A stretch of DNA of 64,000 nucleotides from Crocodylus rhombifer (taxonomy: Eukaryota; Chordata; Crocodylia; Crocodylidae): positions 124,001 to 188,000 of the forward strand of contig JAVSML010024447.1 of NCBI GenBank assembly GCA_038503035.1, in the 5' to 3' direction. The position numbers and the translations under genes are program-made. Below are positions 48,246-60,500 of this stretch, one piece after another (within the stretch, counting starts at the first letter, position 1; each line of letters begins with the position of its first letter). The notes beneath the pieces are model-generated. The model made no database searches, had not been told where the DNA came from, and was given only the letters and a program-made list of their open reading frames with translations.

Positions 48246-48743
48246 TTATTCGCTGCTTTCGTCTCTTATTTCTTTAATAATATCTATTAAGTTCTGAAGT
48301 CCAAAAACGTAACCCGTGTCTTGGCCCTCATGCACCACACTATCTTCTCCATAGTACTTGCAGGTAGTATGGGCAAAGTCTATCATACGGACATCAACAG
48401 TACTAGCAGTGGGTTTGTAAGCATATGCTCCTGCCGATTCATCTGAAGACTCCTCTGAAAGGTCTTCCAAGTCCTCTGGGTCCGAGTCCACAGCCACTTC
48501 CTGCCTCTCCTTGCCATCGTAAATGATCAGCAAGGAACTGGAATAGAAGCGATAAGACTCCTGCTTTTCTAAGACAGATTTGAGTTCAGTCAGTTTCTTT
48601 ATAACGGGTTCAAAGAGTTCCCTGCGCAGGTATTTGCCATTATGAAAGAACTGATAAAGTGCTTCTTTAAATCCTTGGACTGAAAGCTTTCTCCCATGGT
48701 ACTTATTCATGAACATTAACTGGGCAGTGCCTGTTTGGTAGAC
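48246..48743 (-). CDS. IP6K2: IP6K2 coding exon 5 (last)
   Basis: Residues 260-424. It starts [10 protein letters not shown] after the acceptor TGCACAG, holds the SLLIIYDG motif, the acidic stretch and the MIDFAHTT active-site motif, and ends ESSE then TAA. The stop codon lies within GAATAAAC. Confidence 0.95.
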   Translation of the reverse strand, partial: VYQTGTAQLMFMNKYHGRKLSVQGFKEALYQFFHNGKYLRRELFEPVIKKLTELKSVLEKQESYRFYSSSLLIIYDGKERQEVAVDSDPEDLEDLSEESSDESAGAYAYKPTASTVDVRMIDFAHTTCKYYGEDSVVHEGQDTGYVFGLQNLIDIIKEIRDESSE

Positions 48744-51700
48744 CTGTGCAGAAGGAGAGACAGAAACAAGAGGAATGGTAAGGATTCAGTGGCAAAGATT
48801 CAATCAATAATGGAAGAAAGAAATTGTTATGGCTCAACACCTAGTACATGCAAAGATTTTTTTTTTTTTTTTTTTTTAAACCAAGTCTCGCAAAACAGCT
48901 CTTACACAGATGGAGGGAAAGACATCCCAGCACCCCAGTCTCAACAGCAGCCAAGGTACTAAGAGTCAAAAGGAAAGTGAAAATTCCTCAGGTTTAGGTT
49001 TGAGTTCTTCCACTCTGCAAGTGAGGCTGGAGTGTTTAAGCAGGATTAGTGAGCCTGTGGCCAAGATTTGCTGAGTCAAGTTACATGTACCACAACGACT
49101 CTGCATTGCTCCCCTGGTAGCAACTGCAGCATGGCTCTGCAGGCAGCCTCACCTAAATGATTCCCAGAATTACTGGCATCTGACAGCAAGTGCCATAAGC
49201 AAAAAAAAGTGAAAATGTGCCCCCATAATGGGGGTGGTATTTTTAGCAATCTGCAGTTGCAGCTTGTTCTGACAAGCCAAGATTTTTTTATTAACATCAT
49301 TTTTTTTCATACCAAACCTGAAAATTAAGAGAGTTAGAAGTTTGTGTTTACAGGTCAGATTTTTCAACTGGCCTGTGCTCTACTCTGGGAGAGGCCTCTA
49401 GAAAAGGGAGCACAGTGTAAATGGGGCTGTTAACAGAAAGCTAGAATCTTCACTCCAGTTAAAACTACAATGGCGGCGAACATAGGCAGCATCCATAATT
49501 TTGACTGGGGCTACAAATAAATTTTAGAAGTGAACTGAGTGCCAGTCCTGAGCAATATCCATTCTACCAAGCAGAACAAGGATCACGAAGTAAAGAGCTG
49601 AAGAGTGTATGGGAAGGGAGAGAGCAGGCCCCATACAACTGACATGAATGGAAACTGGTAGAGAAGTTGTTTCTCCAATAACTCAATCCACAGGGGAGAA
49701 CAATAAAAAAAAGCTTCTGCTTCCTGTCTAGGGCTCAGCTGGAAAAGGCACAACTCATCCCCACTTCACAGCAGCCAAGGGACAGAGAGGAGGAAAAAGT
49801 GACAGTCACCCAATACTCTTAAGCCAGGGGTTCTCAATCCCCAGGCTGTGGTAGGTTGGCTGCTGATCTGCAGCACACAGTCAGCTGCTGGACTGGAAGT
49901 GGCCACAAACTGGCAAACCGTGGCACCCCCAGAGCTGGACGGAGAGACCGCAGCTCTTTTCACAGGGCCCGTAGCAGCGCAGGGTTTGGCCCACCCCCCT
50001 GCCCCGGGAGGGGCGTGAAGTATCCTTACATCTTCCAGCCATAAATTCCAATTGTGGTCGGCTGCAACTGCTGGGCCACGGTTTGCCAAGCTGTGGCATA
50101 AAAACATTGGAAACCCCTGCTCTAAGCTAAGGGATAACTGCTGTGCCATCCTTAGCAGTAAGGAGCAGCTGTAGCAGATGAAGCTCCCTGGCAGCATACT
50201 ACTACTTCCCCTTTCTACCTACTTAAACTCCCAAACCAGTATTAGCAGCTTCAGTGCCACTTAAAATCTTAAAAGGGCACATGACCAAGACCCATCTGTC
50301 CTGGGCAGTCCTAAGGAGCCAAGGCATCCTTTGGGTAAGTGTTCCTCAAAAGGTGCATACTCAGTGCTAGAACTGCAGGAGAGTCAACCAAGTGCCCTAC
50401 TATACAGCTGTAGGCAATTAATGTTGAGTGAGTGCTGATTCCTCGCATCTAAATCACTGTAATCATACCACTTGCATGTTACACTGAGCTTCTGTCAGCA
50501 GTGAAGAAAAGCCAGATAGTGTTCAGAACCAAAAAAAAGAGTGACCACACTTTCTTTCATGGCACTGAATGCACCACGCACTTTAGCCTAAGTCTGCGCA
50601 TACCTTGCTCTCCACACATTCGGTACTGGAGAATACTCCTTTCAATAACCTCCTGTATTGTATTTTATAGGCTAGCTACTCTTGGGCTGGCCTTGACATG
50701 AACTAATAAGATGCAAACATGGTAAGAGAGCAAAAAGTTCATCTTCTGGTCTCTTATGCACAGGACCCATTCACCATGATGCTAAGGGAGAGCTGCAGAT
50801 TGCAATTTAAGACTAGTTTCAAGCGAGAACTGGGAGTCTTTGCTAATAGTGCCAAATCACATGGCTGCAACTATTTAGCAGCATCTCTTCAAAGTAGGAC
50901 AAGTTTCATTCCCAGGTCATTTTGGACTCACCTGCATGCCACACACTCGGACCCCAATAATTGCTGAAGTGCTCTGTTGACACTTCCGAATCTGGTGAGC
51001 CTTCTTCTCTTCTGATGCATCATCTCCATGCTGCCGGGTCCCCATCTTAAGGTCCAACACACATGGTACCTCATATCGGGAGGTTAAGTTTTCCAGCAAG
51101 ATGAATTCTAACTAGTTAAGGGAAAAGCCTTATAAAAGCCTCACATTGCTCTATCCCAAATCTACACAAGCTGCACATTTGTATTTTAAAATGAAGATCC
51201 CCACAAAGTGCCTTTGAAAGTTGTCTTACGCAAATCCAGTTGATTCATTGCCTAATATTAGCTTCTCCTTGGACATTAGTTAATCTGACCAACATTCATT
51301 TCTATAACAAAAAGAGAATGGTCCAGTTCAACGTTGGACTGAGGTTCGGTGAATGTCAGCTTCTCCCACTGTGTTAAAACATACCATGTGTGAACTTGAG
51401 AAAGACATTTAATTCCCCTGGTGCTTCAGTTCCTTATCTGTAAAGCAGGGCACATTTCGTATCTTCATATGCAACTAAGAGGGGCTAAGATACAATAGTG
51501 CTGGAGGGCTAGGCTTAAAAACCACCACACATACAGCTCTAACCTAGGAAAATTCTATTTGCAATAATTATTTACCATAATTTTAAAGGGAATAATTCTG
51601 TGTTCCTATAATATCACTTTCATTAAGCCTCGGGCCCTGAAGTACCTTTTCTAAAAAGCACAGAGGTCTTCAAATCTGCACCTAACATGAAATTCTGTAG

Positions 51701-54700
51701 TTAGAGCAGAAAGGAACTATATACATTTCAGGTACTTGCACTCACAGGAGTTGCTATAATCCCCCCGATTAAATTCTAGGCTTGGTTTGCTTTTTACCAA
51801 AAAAAGATTACAGAAATTCTCCAGCGGCTTTATAACAGAACCAGCCTATATCAAGAGTTAGAAAAAGGTACTGCGCTGCTTTCCCACTCAGGTAACTGAT
51901 GCTTACTACCTTCATCTATATTAATTTAGTCACAATCACCTGCACTGAAATGCAGGAAAGACAGCATTGCTGGATTTTTTGAGACAGGTTAAAGGGAAAA
52001 GCCAAATCTGATGATAAAGCCTAATACTTGCAAAAATTAAGATTCCTGGTGCCAGGAAAGAGCACCACTCCTCTACTTATCTGACTTTCAGCATTCAGAA
52101 GCTTGTTTAGTCAAAATCACTTGAACTGAGAAGGCAGTAAATGTAATTAAAATTCACACCAAACTAAATTAGTGTTTTAGCTGTACAGTGTGGGTTGGTC
52201 TTCTTGGCTTTTACTAGGAAAGACAGAGCCCTCCTTGTCCCAAGAAGCTTCTTGTGACAGTATGGAAAAGGATACTATATTGGTTCCTATGTTTAGCATT
52301 TTCCTTCATTCTCTGTAACTGCTGCTGGTGACATTTCATACTCCAAGGATTATGATGTTTTATCTGGGAACTGACATTCCCTTTTTTCTCTGCGCTATAA
52401 TACATAACTTCAGATTTCTTCAGCCAGTCAAATTCTTCCTCTAATTTGTGACTAGAAAAAACCAAAAAAAACAAAACAAAAAAAATTTTTTTAAGAAGCC
52501 ACAGATCAAAGGGAAAGAGGCAGCTCATTATGTTTAGGTTGTTCTAGATTAGTGTTTCTCAACCTTTTAAAGTAGCAAGTACCCCTAACTTATTAAAATT
52601 TTAGTAAGTACCCGACACTCAATTTCCCAGGGGATTTTACATTTACAGACTAATGTGTACCATATGTCGGAAGAAGGGCTGTGTATATAAAAGGCCGTGA
52701 CATGACAGATGTCTGATCTGCTGTGGATCAGGTTGCCACCTTTTACGCCAGGGTTGCACAACTCAAGTACGTAGCTGGGCTATAGGTGACGTAGAGGTGA
52801 TGTAGGCCTAAAACGCCCAATTATTACTGGGGAATTTAAAATTTAAAATTTTTGCCATCGTTTTCAGAGGAAGAGGGTAAGAGAGAGAAAGGAAAAGAGG
52901 GCGAGAGGGAGTGTTGGGGTAGCTATCTATGTACCTCCTGCTTGTATCTCGTGTACCCCCAGGGGTATGCATACCACAGGCTGAGAAACTATGTTCTAGA
53001 TGCTTGCATTACATCTTGCCAACTTACGAATAAGCAAACTAAAAGCAGAGTATGCATTTCAAAAGGCTCTTCCCAATCGTGGAATTAAACCATTTAAATT
53101 TTATTAGGGGGAAGCTGTCCACTGTTGGTATCATGTTCACAACAAACCCACCTCCCAAACTGCCTATGCACTAGTACAGATTTACATAAAAACAGTCCTA
53201 TGAAGCAAATATTAACACCATTTACAGAATTCTTCACTGCCTGGACTACACAGTGGCATTGAAGGACATAGCTATATACTCTCAATGTTTCTACTGGAAC
53301 AGTCAGTTTTCTGGATGATGCTCATTACAGTATGGAGTATAGAGGGTTTAAGTTGCACAAGGACTTCAGGGACCTTGCTTTACTACACACCCTGCATTCT
53401 GTTTGAACCAAACAAGAAAATCCAGGCAATGAGAACAGTTGCATTTGCTCTTACAACAACTGCTCCAATCTGAAATTAAAGAAAACAGAAATGAAAGAAC
53501 CTTCCCTCAACTGCCACTGCAAACAGCAGCCCAAACGCAGCTTCCCTTTGTAAAGGGAATGTGCTTCAGAGCATGAGAACAAGAAACTCAATGAGCCACG
53601 CTAATGCCTCCAGAACCAACGTAAATCTTGAACCCATGAAGATGATTTCAATGCTTGTATTTGTGACCCACCTTTTCATCTTTTCCTCCTTCCTGTGCTG
53701 TCGGACCCACTCCTTCGATACCTTTTCATTTTCTAATAATACAGTCTTTTTGCTAGTCCACCGCAACAACTTATTTTTGGTTTCACAGTCAGAATTATCT
53801 AAACTTTCCAAGTTATCATGGTCCCCATTTAATGGATATGCTATTAGACATAAGTTTCCATCTTCGTCTTCTTCGAAGCTCACCGACACCACGCCTGAGG
53901 AAAGAAAGGACATGCCCAGTTGGGAATGGCTGAAGGTGACAAGCAAACATCTTATGCAACATGACTTTACACTAAGAATATAGCAACTTTTGATTTCTCT
54001 TACCCAAGTCCTTAGTTTTTATCTTGCCACAGGCCAAAACTCATCTGTCAACCTAACAAATATCAAAACATCTAGACAAAAATGACACCTCACATAAGAC
54101 AATTTATCATTTAGACAGAACAATTGTGAAAAGGAGAGTCTCCTCTCCACAGTGCAGAGTCAAAAAAGAATCAAATAATAACAGGAGACGATTTCACTTA
54201 TTGAAAATTTTTATTATATTTAAAAAGTTCTGACTGATCTGCCCCTGGTAGATGTAAAGCACTTTATATTTACATCTCGCAGTGAAAAGTAACCTGCACA
54301 AACACCAAAAGCTTTAAGTTTTGCATGACAGCAAAGCAAAAAGCATTTATCCAGACACAGATTTGATTGAGGGTTAAATTTCAAGGGAAAGGAAAGGTTT
54401 GCAAGCAGAGCAAAACAAGGAAAATGTCACGCATTACAACAGAAACTAGTTCAAAGGCTTCCACTTAGAATCACCACGTTTAATTTTACAGTTCTTATTT
54501 ATTTTCGGTTTTGTTGGTCTTATTTGGGTTTTGTTTGTTTTTTTGAAAGTGCATTTTATTGATGTTGGTTATGCAGCAGTCTTGTGAAATAAAGAACAAA
54601 ATGAAATACAGAGCAAAATCTGTCTGTGGTACACAGAAACATGGTGAACCTTGAAAGCATTTTTCCTCCTCATCTCAAGAGTCTCTAGGTCACTGCACTG

Positions 54701-56298
54701 TATTTTAAGAGTCTTAGTGGAGAGTTCTGATAGGGCTGCACACAGTGCCATATTAACAAGTTTCAATGGTTATCGAAGAAGCCTTTAAAAACTGCATTCA
54801 GCCAGTTATTTTTTTTTTCCTCAGTCCTCTCTCTTTATCCTCAAATCAAAGAATCTGCACAGTTCTTGCCGCTCATCACTAGGCCAGAGGGGAGAGTTCT
54901 CGGCGTGAGACTGGCACTTCTGAGCTTGGCAGACGCCTCTGGGACCTATTGTAGCAGGGGCAGGGAGTGCAGAAGTTCTGACTGACAGTCCTGCTGCCAC
55001 ACAGCAAAAAGGACAAACAGGAAAAAAGGGGGGGAAACCAACTAGCATATGACTTTTGGCTTTATCCTGGAAAAAACAACAGAGATGGACCAAATGAGGG
55101 CCCTTACCCTACTCCCTCCCACACTCCCCAAGAGACAAAAAGAGCCACACATACTGGTACAATTGTTCTATTACAGTTCGTAAATATGTATAGAACATGT
55201 TTTCTTCAATTCCAGAAGAGCTTGGTGTGCAATCAGGCAATATAAATTTTGAAACATCTTTAAAGTCTTCCTCTGATCTTATAATAAATATAATGTCAAA
55301 CTTAGGTCACCCTTACTCAGTACTTACAGCTAATATACTTTAGAAAGCAATCCCAAGTTAATAAGTGCTTTAGATATATTACACCCTTTAATCATCAGGC
55401 AGTAGTTCAGGGATATCCACAACGAGTAAAACATTTTGGCTACCTAATGTAATGCTTGAGAACTGGAATTTCCACTCTTGCATGCCATCTCAACCCAGCC
55501 TCATCACAGCTGCTGGACACCCTTGCCTACCTAAAACACCAAACTGTCTCTTCCTTGAGGGCAGAAACACATTATAAATGTTTAACAAAGTACTATTCAA
55601 CTTTGCTATACTGACATTCAGCAAGTGATGGTGATTTAAATGAGTGTCAGAGGACAATCCAAAAAAAACAATACAGCTAACTTACACAAGACAGTCGAGA
55701 AATCTTACCCAGCCCCTGAAAATGAATAAAAAGGCAACAAAAAAAAAATAAAAATAAAAATAAATAAATAAATAAATAAATAAAATAATCAGAAATCAAA
55801 GCACAGAATTACTGAGAACACGTACAAGCTGTCAGCTACTTACCTGTCCCTAAAGCAGATACATGGGCTGTCACCAGCAGAGCTGCTCTACTCTAATGCT
55901 GTTAAGTCAGCCCAAAGACCAACTGGCAAGCATCGCCACCCCTGCATCTCCACAGCCTGCCTCAGACAACATCAAAATACATGAAAAGAAAACCCCTAAA
56001 ATCTCTTCAGCACAAAGAGATTTTAGAGAACAGAGAGCACACACTTGTATTTACAGAAGGAAAAAGCCCAACCCCTTTTAAGGTTTGGTAACCTACCTTC
56101 ATATTGAGGAGTGAATTTACGCATTTCTGTTGGGAGAGTCTCATAAAACTGGTGTTCCCTCTGGATGAGGGGTTTACAGATGGTCTTGTCATTAAACCGG
56201 AGGACACAGGAGTGACCCCCAACCTGGTGGACAAAAGGCTCGAGCAGGACTCCCTTGGAATAGTGCTCCACTTCCATAGCTCCAAATGCTGGGCTCAT
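48246..56298 (-). CDS. IP6K2: IP6K2, inositol hexakisphosphate kinase 2 (five coding exons)
   Basis: The enzyme phosphorylates inositol hexakisphosphate (InsP6) with ATP to give the pyrophosphate 5-InsP7, and acts in nucleus and cytoplasm. The coding exons in transcript order are 56298-56097, 53894-53672, 52451-52276, 51107-50932 and 48743-48246. Every intron begins GT and ends AG. Phases agree at each join, and the sum is 1275 bases, a 424-residue protein plus stop. Human IP6K2 is 426 residues. The family signature PxxxDxKxG appears as PCVLDLKMG at residues 215-223, the SLLIIYDG motif at 329-336, and the IDF metal-binding motif at 380-382. An acidic stretch lies at about 347-361. The N-terminus ([11 protein letters not shown], then [14 protein letters not shown]) fits IP6K2 better than IP6K1 or IP6K3. 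The gene looks intact and lies upstream of NCKIPSD in the same orientation. Confidence 0.95.
48744..50931 (-). other. IP6K2: IP6K2 intron between coding exons 4 and 5
   Basis: 2188 bases. It contains a poly-T run near 48858-48878 and the hAT-type element at 49825-50119. No other feature is recognised. Confidence 0.85.
49825..50119. mobile_element. hAT-type element in IP6K2 intron
   Basis: It starts CAGGGGTTCTCAATCC and ends TTGGAAACCCCTG. The flanks are CTCTTAAGC on the left and CTCTAAGC on the right, an 8-bp duplication that differs by one inserted base. It is 295 bp, GC-rich inside and non-coding. Confidence 0.75.
50932..51107 (-). CDS. IP6K2: IP6K2 coding exon 4
   Basis: Residues 201-259, starting with the split codon completed by AA and the residues [20 protein letters not shown], and ending VCGMQ before GTGAGT. 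It carries the PCVLDLKMG kinase signature. The acceptor (TAACTAGTTAG) has a weak pyrimidine tract, with T runs further upstream. Confidence 0.94.
51108..52275 (-). other. IP6K2: IP6K2 intron between coding exons 3 and 4
   Basis: 1168 bases, with no recognised repeat or RNA gene. Confidence 0.85.
52276..52451 (-). CDS. IP6K2: IP6K2 coding exon 3
   Basis: Residues 142-201, reading [16 protein letters not shown] and ending HRNQY with a split lysine codon. The donor is GTATCC and the acceptor TTTCTAG. The [13 protein letters not shown] stretch is typical of the IP6K family. Confidence 0.94.
52452..53671 (-). other. IP6K2: IP6K2 intron between coding exons 2 and 3
   Basis: 1220 bases. More than a third is the hAT-type element at 52550-52993. 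Confidence 0.85.
52550..52993. mobile_element. hAT-type element in IP6K2 intron, 444 bp
   Basis: It starts TAGTGTTTCTCAACC and ends GAGAAACTATG, an imperfect inverse. It is flanked by TTCTAGAT on both sides (52542-52549 and 52994-53001), a perfect 8-bp target duplication. The interior is non-coding and includes 'aagtacccctaac' and 'gtacccccaggggtatgca' type phrases typical of this reptile family. Confidence 0.85.
53672..53894 (-). CDS. IP6K2: IP6K2 coding exon 2
   Basis: Residues 68-142, beginning [21 protein letters not shown] and ending HRKEEKMK with a split serine codon. The donor is GTGGGT and the acceptor TTCCTCAG. Confidence 0.94.
53895..56096 (-). other. IP6K2: IP6K2 intron between coding exons 1 and 2
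   Basis: 2202 bases, AT-rich, with a TAAA repeat at 55739-55786. No transposon with clear ends is seen. Confidence 0.85.
55739..55786. repeat. (TAAA)n microsatellite
   Basis: An A run passes into TAAAA and TAAA units over 48 bases. Confidence 0.92.
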
Positions 56299-56403
56299 CC
56301 TTGTAGCACATTAGACAGAACAAGGTGGCAGTGGTGAAGGCAGTTCAGAGGCAGAAGTCTCCAAAAATCTGTCTCCCAAAATGCGTTTCCTCCAATTCAG
56401 AGT
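56097..56403 (-). CDS. IP6K2: IP6K2 coding exon 1 with 5' untranslated part
   Basis: The coding part is 56298-56097, residues 1-67 plus one base, beginning [17 protein letters not shown] and ending TPQYE before GTAGGT. The 105 bases from 56403 to 56299 are read as 5' untranslated sequence after the acceptor TTTTTAACAG. Reading through the donor keeps the frame open to 56023 and would give a 91-residue product. Short IP6K2 products from intron retention are annotated in human, but the tail here is not conserved as far as I can see. Confidence 0.9.
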
Positions 56404-56617
56404 CTGTTAAAAACAAACAATAGAATCCCTTCGGTTAGACAGCCCCGTATTTCAAAGCCTGGATTGACCAAACCTAAAGTCAGGCAGCAAAGGAAGCCAA
56501 ATGCAAAACACTCCTCTGGAAGCAGGAACAGAACAGAGCCTTTCAGCTTGAAGCACTGAAGCAAATAAGAGTGAGGTCACATACAGCACTGAAAAACAAG
56601 CCCACAAAGCCAGCCCA

Positions 56618-56634
56618 CCAATGCCTCAGCCAAT
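56618..56634. promoter_or_regulatory. pair of CCAAT motifs upstream of IP6K2 exon
   Basis: CCAAT occurs at 56618-56622 and 56630-56634, 12 bases apart start to start and so about one helical turn. On the minus strand they read as inverted CCAAT boxes about 220 bases before the acceptor of the first coding exon. NF-Y often uses such pairs. There is no CpG island here, so an alternative promoter is only a possibility. Confidence 0.35.
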
Positions 56635-59600
56635 GAGGATTATATTTTGCTTCTGGGAAGGATCACCATGGAGGAGGGAAGGGAGGAGCTTCAAAACAAA
56701 AGCGCAGGAGGTGAAACTACTGCTTCTCTCAGCTGTTTTCACTGCCAACCCTCACAAGCGTTTTCTTATCAAAGGTCCATAGGGCAAACTCAAGATAAAC
56801 CCCATGTTTTAAGTAGTTTTTGCTATACTCTTACTACATACTAAGCAGAATTCAAATACAAAGAAAAAGTTTTCATTAAAAAAAAGTTACACGCACCACT
56901 GTAAATTCACCTACCCTTTCCCTTTTGTTTTAAAACAGCAAAACAATACAAATCATAAGACTTCTGTCTTACAATTTATTTTGAAACAGCAAAACAACTT
57001 AAAAAAAGACACCTAAGAGCCATCAAATCAATAATTTATGCTTTCCAAAAGGAAACACTACCCAAATCCACCATGAACAGTTTTCTTTGAGTTCTTAAAA
57101 AAAAAAAAACCTCCATGTTTCATTTTATCCTTGTGTTAAGAGTGATCATGGAATTAAAATCTTTCAGGTAAGTTAATTTTTAATCTCAGTAAGCAATTTT
57201 CAAGCATGCTCTCTTGCAGAATTGAGGGCAGACCACTGTCTCATACCCTTTCAAGACAGCTAAAATGACCACTATTAAATAGCATAATTTCACTTCAGTA
57301 TTTTGGCAAAACTAAAAATAGACACAAAACTGATAACATCTACCTATTACCAAATTAAACTCCAATTTTAAACCCATCTCTAAATGATTAACTTTTGTAT
57401 CTAAACCTGACCTGACATATTTATTCGCGTGTGGTAAAGAATGAACATGAACAACACGTCAACAACACAAAGTGTTCTAGGTCAGAGGGCTATTTTTGTT
57501 TGCCCTCCACAGATATTTAACAGCTTTATCCTGCCTTTACAAGTGGAGAACTGCAGGCTTATAACAATGACCAAAAGCTCTCACAAGTAGTGATGCTAAC
57601 AGAGCTATAAGCACCCATAGTACTTTGTATGTAAAACCATTAAAGCTCTTTATCTCCTTAATTCACTGAGCAAGAAACAATATGTCAACCTGTTTAATTC
57701 CGACTCCTAGAAAAAATTCCTCTCTGTGAAGAACACAGGTGTGTGACAGGTCAGCTAGCCATTACTAGATTTTGTACCAGGACAGAAATTAGAGCAACAA
57801 CAAACAAACATTGTGGGCAGTTCTATAGAAAGAAAAAAAATGGAATACTGTATGTAGTTTCCTAGGATGAACATTGCATTTCCAAAATTTGAGTTATATT
57901 TTCACATGTAGGGGACAAGGGCTGCATGTGTTGCATTCCCAGGCTACATGGATTTCCCAGTACTCTTTTTTTTTTTTTCTTTTTTAAACACATTAGATCC
58001 ACAAAATCTTTGGCCAAAAAGATCTGCATTAAAAGAACACCAAGAACTGGAATTCAAACGTTGTAGCTGGACATATACACATACAAATTCAGAAATAATT
58101 TTTTTTTAGAATTGCCTTTCTTTAAGTGTGCTATAAATGTAATTTTTTTCCTCAAGTCCTTTCAGGTACTTGTCCTTGCCTAACCTCATGAATATGACCC
58201 AATCTATTTCAGTAACGTACTTATCCAGAAGATGGCACACTCAGTACTTTAAAATTAAAGCAAAAAAGTAAACCACTTTTTCTGCACTTATCTTACTGCA
58301 GTTTTTCCTAGCTTTACAAAGGTATATTACTACACTGCCCTATACACAGAATTTATTAAGAATCAGTTCATTTGTCAGTTATTGAAACATAAAATATACT
58401 CTAAAGATCCACTTAAAAACACACATCCCATGTCACTGTAAAAGGAGATTACAAGCACACTGGAATACCTGTTTTTAAAAGGATCAAGCCATAAACACTC
58501 TTGCACCAGCAAAACAGCATCCACATTAAGGGGATACACTACTGCTTTTAACACAAGTTGTTTGCAACACCAAACTGGTACACACTTCAAGCCTGCCAAC
58601 TGCAGGACTGATACTGACCTGGGGCTTTATGAAGCCATCACTTCATAAATGAAGCAAATGTAATTTGACTACAGGAGGGTTCAGCTGGGAGAAAAAGAAA
58701 AAACACCCCCCTCCTTCCCTTGTCCTCTCATCCCTAGTGAGCTCATTAGTTCTTCAGTATGACTTCACAACTTGTTTTCTTCCACATATTCCCATGGAGA
58801 CCATAAACTACTGACATACTCCATTTAGAAATCTGTAGTCACCCGTGTATGAAGTTATCCAGCACACAGTTCAATGGGAAAAGAATGTTACTTTTACTAT
58901 AAAATCTGTATCTGGTAACAATACCACTAAACTTGATGAGGCATCATTCAGCTATGTTCTCTCATAACTGCTGTATTTGATGCAAGATTATAAAGGCTGA
59001 TTAATACTTCAGCAGCTTTGTCAATGTGAGGCTCTATTATCTGCTCCTATGCAGGTACTTGTATAAAAAAAAAAAAAAAAAAAGGCCTATTTTGCATGTG
59101 TGAAAGGTCAATTTGTATCCTTCAGTTGCATGGGGGGGAAGGAAAAATGAAGGGAATTTTTACACTGGTTCTCATTTGCTAGCCTTCCACATACTTTATT
59201 ATTACCAAGGTTTAAATGAAAGTCACAAGTACATTTTGCTCTGTTATCAGAGTCTTGGTGAATCATCACTTTAGAAATGTGCTAGACTTAACAAACTTGC
59301 TTTCAAAATCCTAAGATGTTGAAAACAGGGAACTTTACTGCTACAGCTATACCATTATAATTATATGGTGGTATAACTCCATGTGTGGCCATTTAACAGC
59401 ATTACCAACAAATTCTTGTTCTGAGTTGATATAAATTACTTCAGAAGCAATATAAACTCTGCTAGAAAAAAAAAAAGGTAGGCTTATCCCAAAAAGAAAA
59501 CAAACATCAAATGCCCATCCCAATTTTGTACCACTCAAAGTTGTCTAAATATTTTTCTCACTCCCTGCCCACTCAACTCCTACCCTTATACCTCTGAGAA

Positions 59601-59864
59601 GTGACCAATAAAGAAAATGAATCCAAGTAAAGTTTGACCGAACACAAGAAGACTAGAGATGGGGGTTTGTGATGGAAGTGACAATTCAAGCTTTGCTACC
59701 GGGGATACACTACAGTACACAAAGATTATAAACTATTCCACATTAAAAGGGTTGGTTTGTTCTTTTGTTGTTGTTTTTTTTTTTTTTAACCAAGTCTCAG
59801 GACAAAAATATTAAAGTAAAGGCAAACTAAACTTAGGCATAATGACCACCTCTTCCATTTCATT

Positions 59865-60500
59865 AGTAGGGGTGCACCAATAAAAATTTTGCGGGCAATA
59901 CTGGTGGCCAATTACTGACCAGCCATATTGGCCCAGAGAGCAGTGTCTGTTGGGGGGAAACAGCATGGAGGGCAGATTGAGGCCCTCATGGTGAGATCGG
60001 GAGTGGGGCTGGCAGCTCATTGAAAGGAGGGGGGGAGAGGGGCAACTCCCTGAACTGCACGCACCCCCAGGGAGGCATGCGAGGGCAGGCTGCCGCTGCG
60101 CGCTCAAGGCCAGGGTTGCACCAGCTTCATCCCAGCGGCTGCACTTGGGCCAGATAGCAGCAGCACTGGGAGGCAGGCTGTATGGTGATTAGAGCCACCC
60201 CAAAATTTTGCCAAAGGACCCCCTCGCAGCACCGCTGCCCACCCAGCACAGTTGCACTGGCCCCAAGTGTACAACAGCTGCCGGCCCTTACCCCACGCAC
60301 AGATCTGGGAAGCATATGCTCCCCATGCCTCCCCAGGGTGCACAGTGGCAGGATATGTCCCCCCTCCTAATCCCCCTGCATGAGCCACCAGCTCTGGCCT
60401 GCACCTTGCCCCACCTCAGCTGGGCAATGCCTGCCCCTGCCCTAGCCCTACTCATTCCCTCACCTTGCAGACACTGATCTACACCCCCAACCCCTACATA
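59865..60500. mobile_element. possible decayed DNA transposon, GC-rich interior
   Basis: It begins 'taggggtgcaccaataaaaattttg', which resembles the left end of reptile hAT-type elements that start with a GGGGTGCACC motif. The following 500 bases are GC-rich with more CpG than their surroundings. I found no matching right end. The alternative is a small unannotated GC-rich exon or promoter, which I consider less likely because no open frame carries a known domain. Confidence 0.35.

Noticed and set aside
53561..53983. 140-residue plus-strand frame overlapping IP6K2 coding exon 2
   Set aside because: It is the antisense of a confirmed exon with no independent support.
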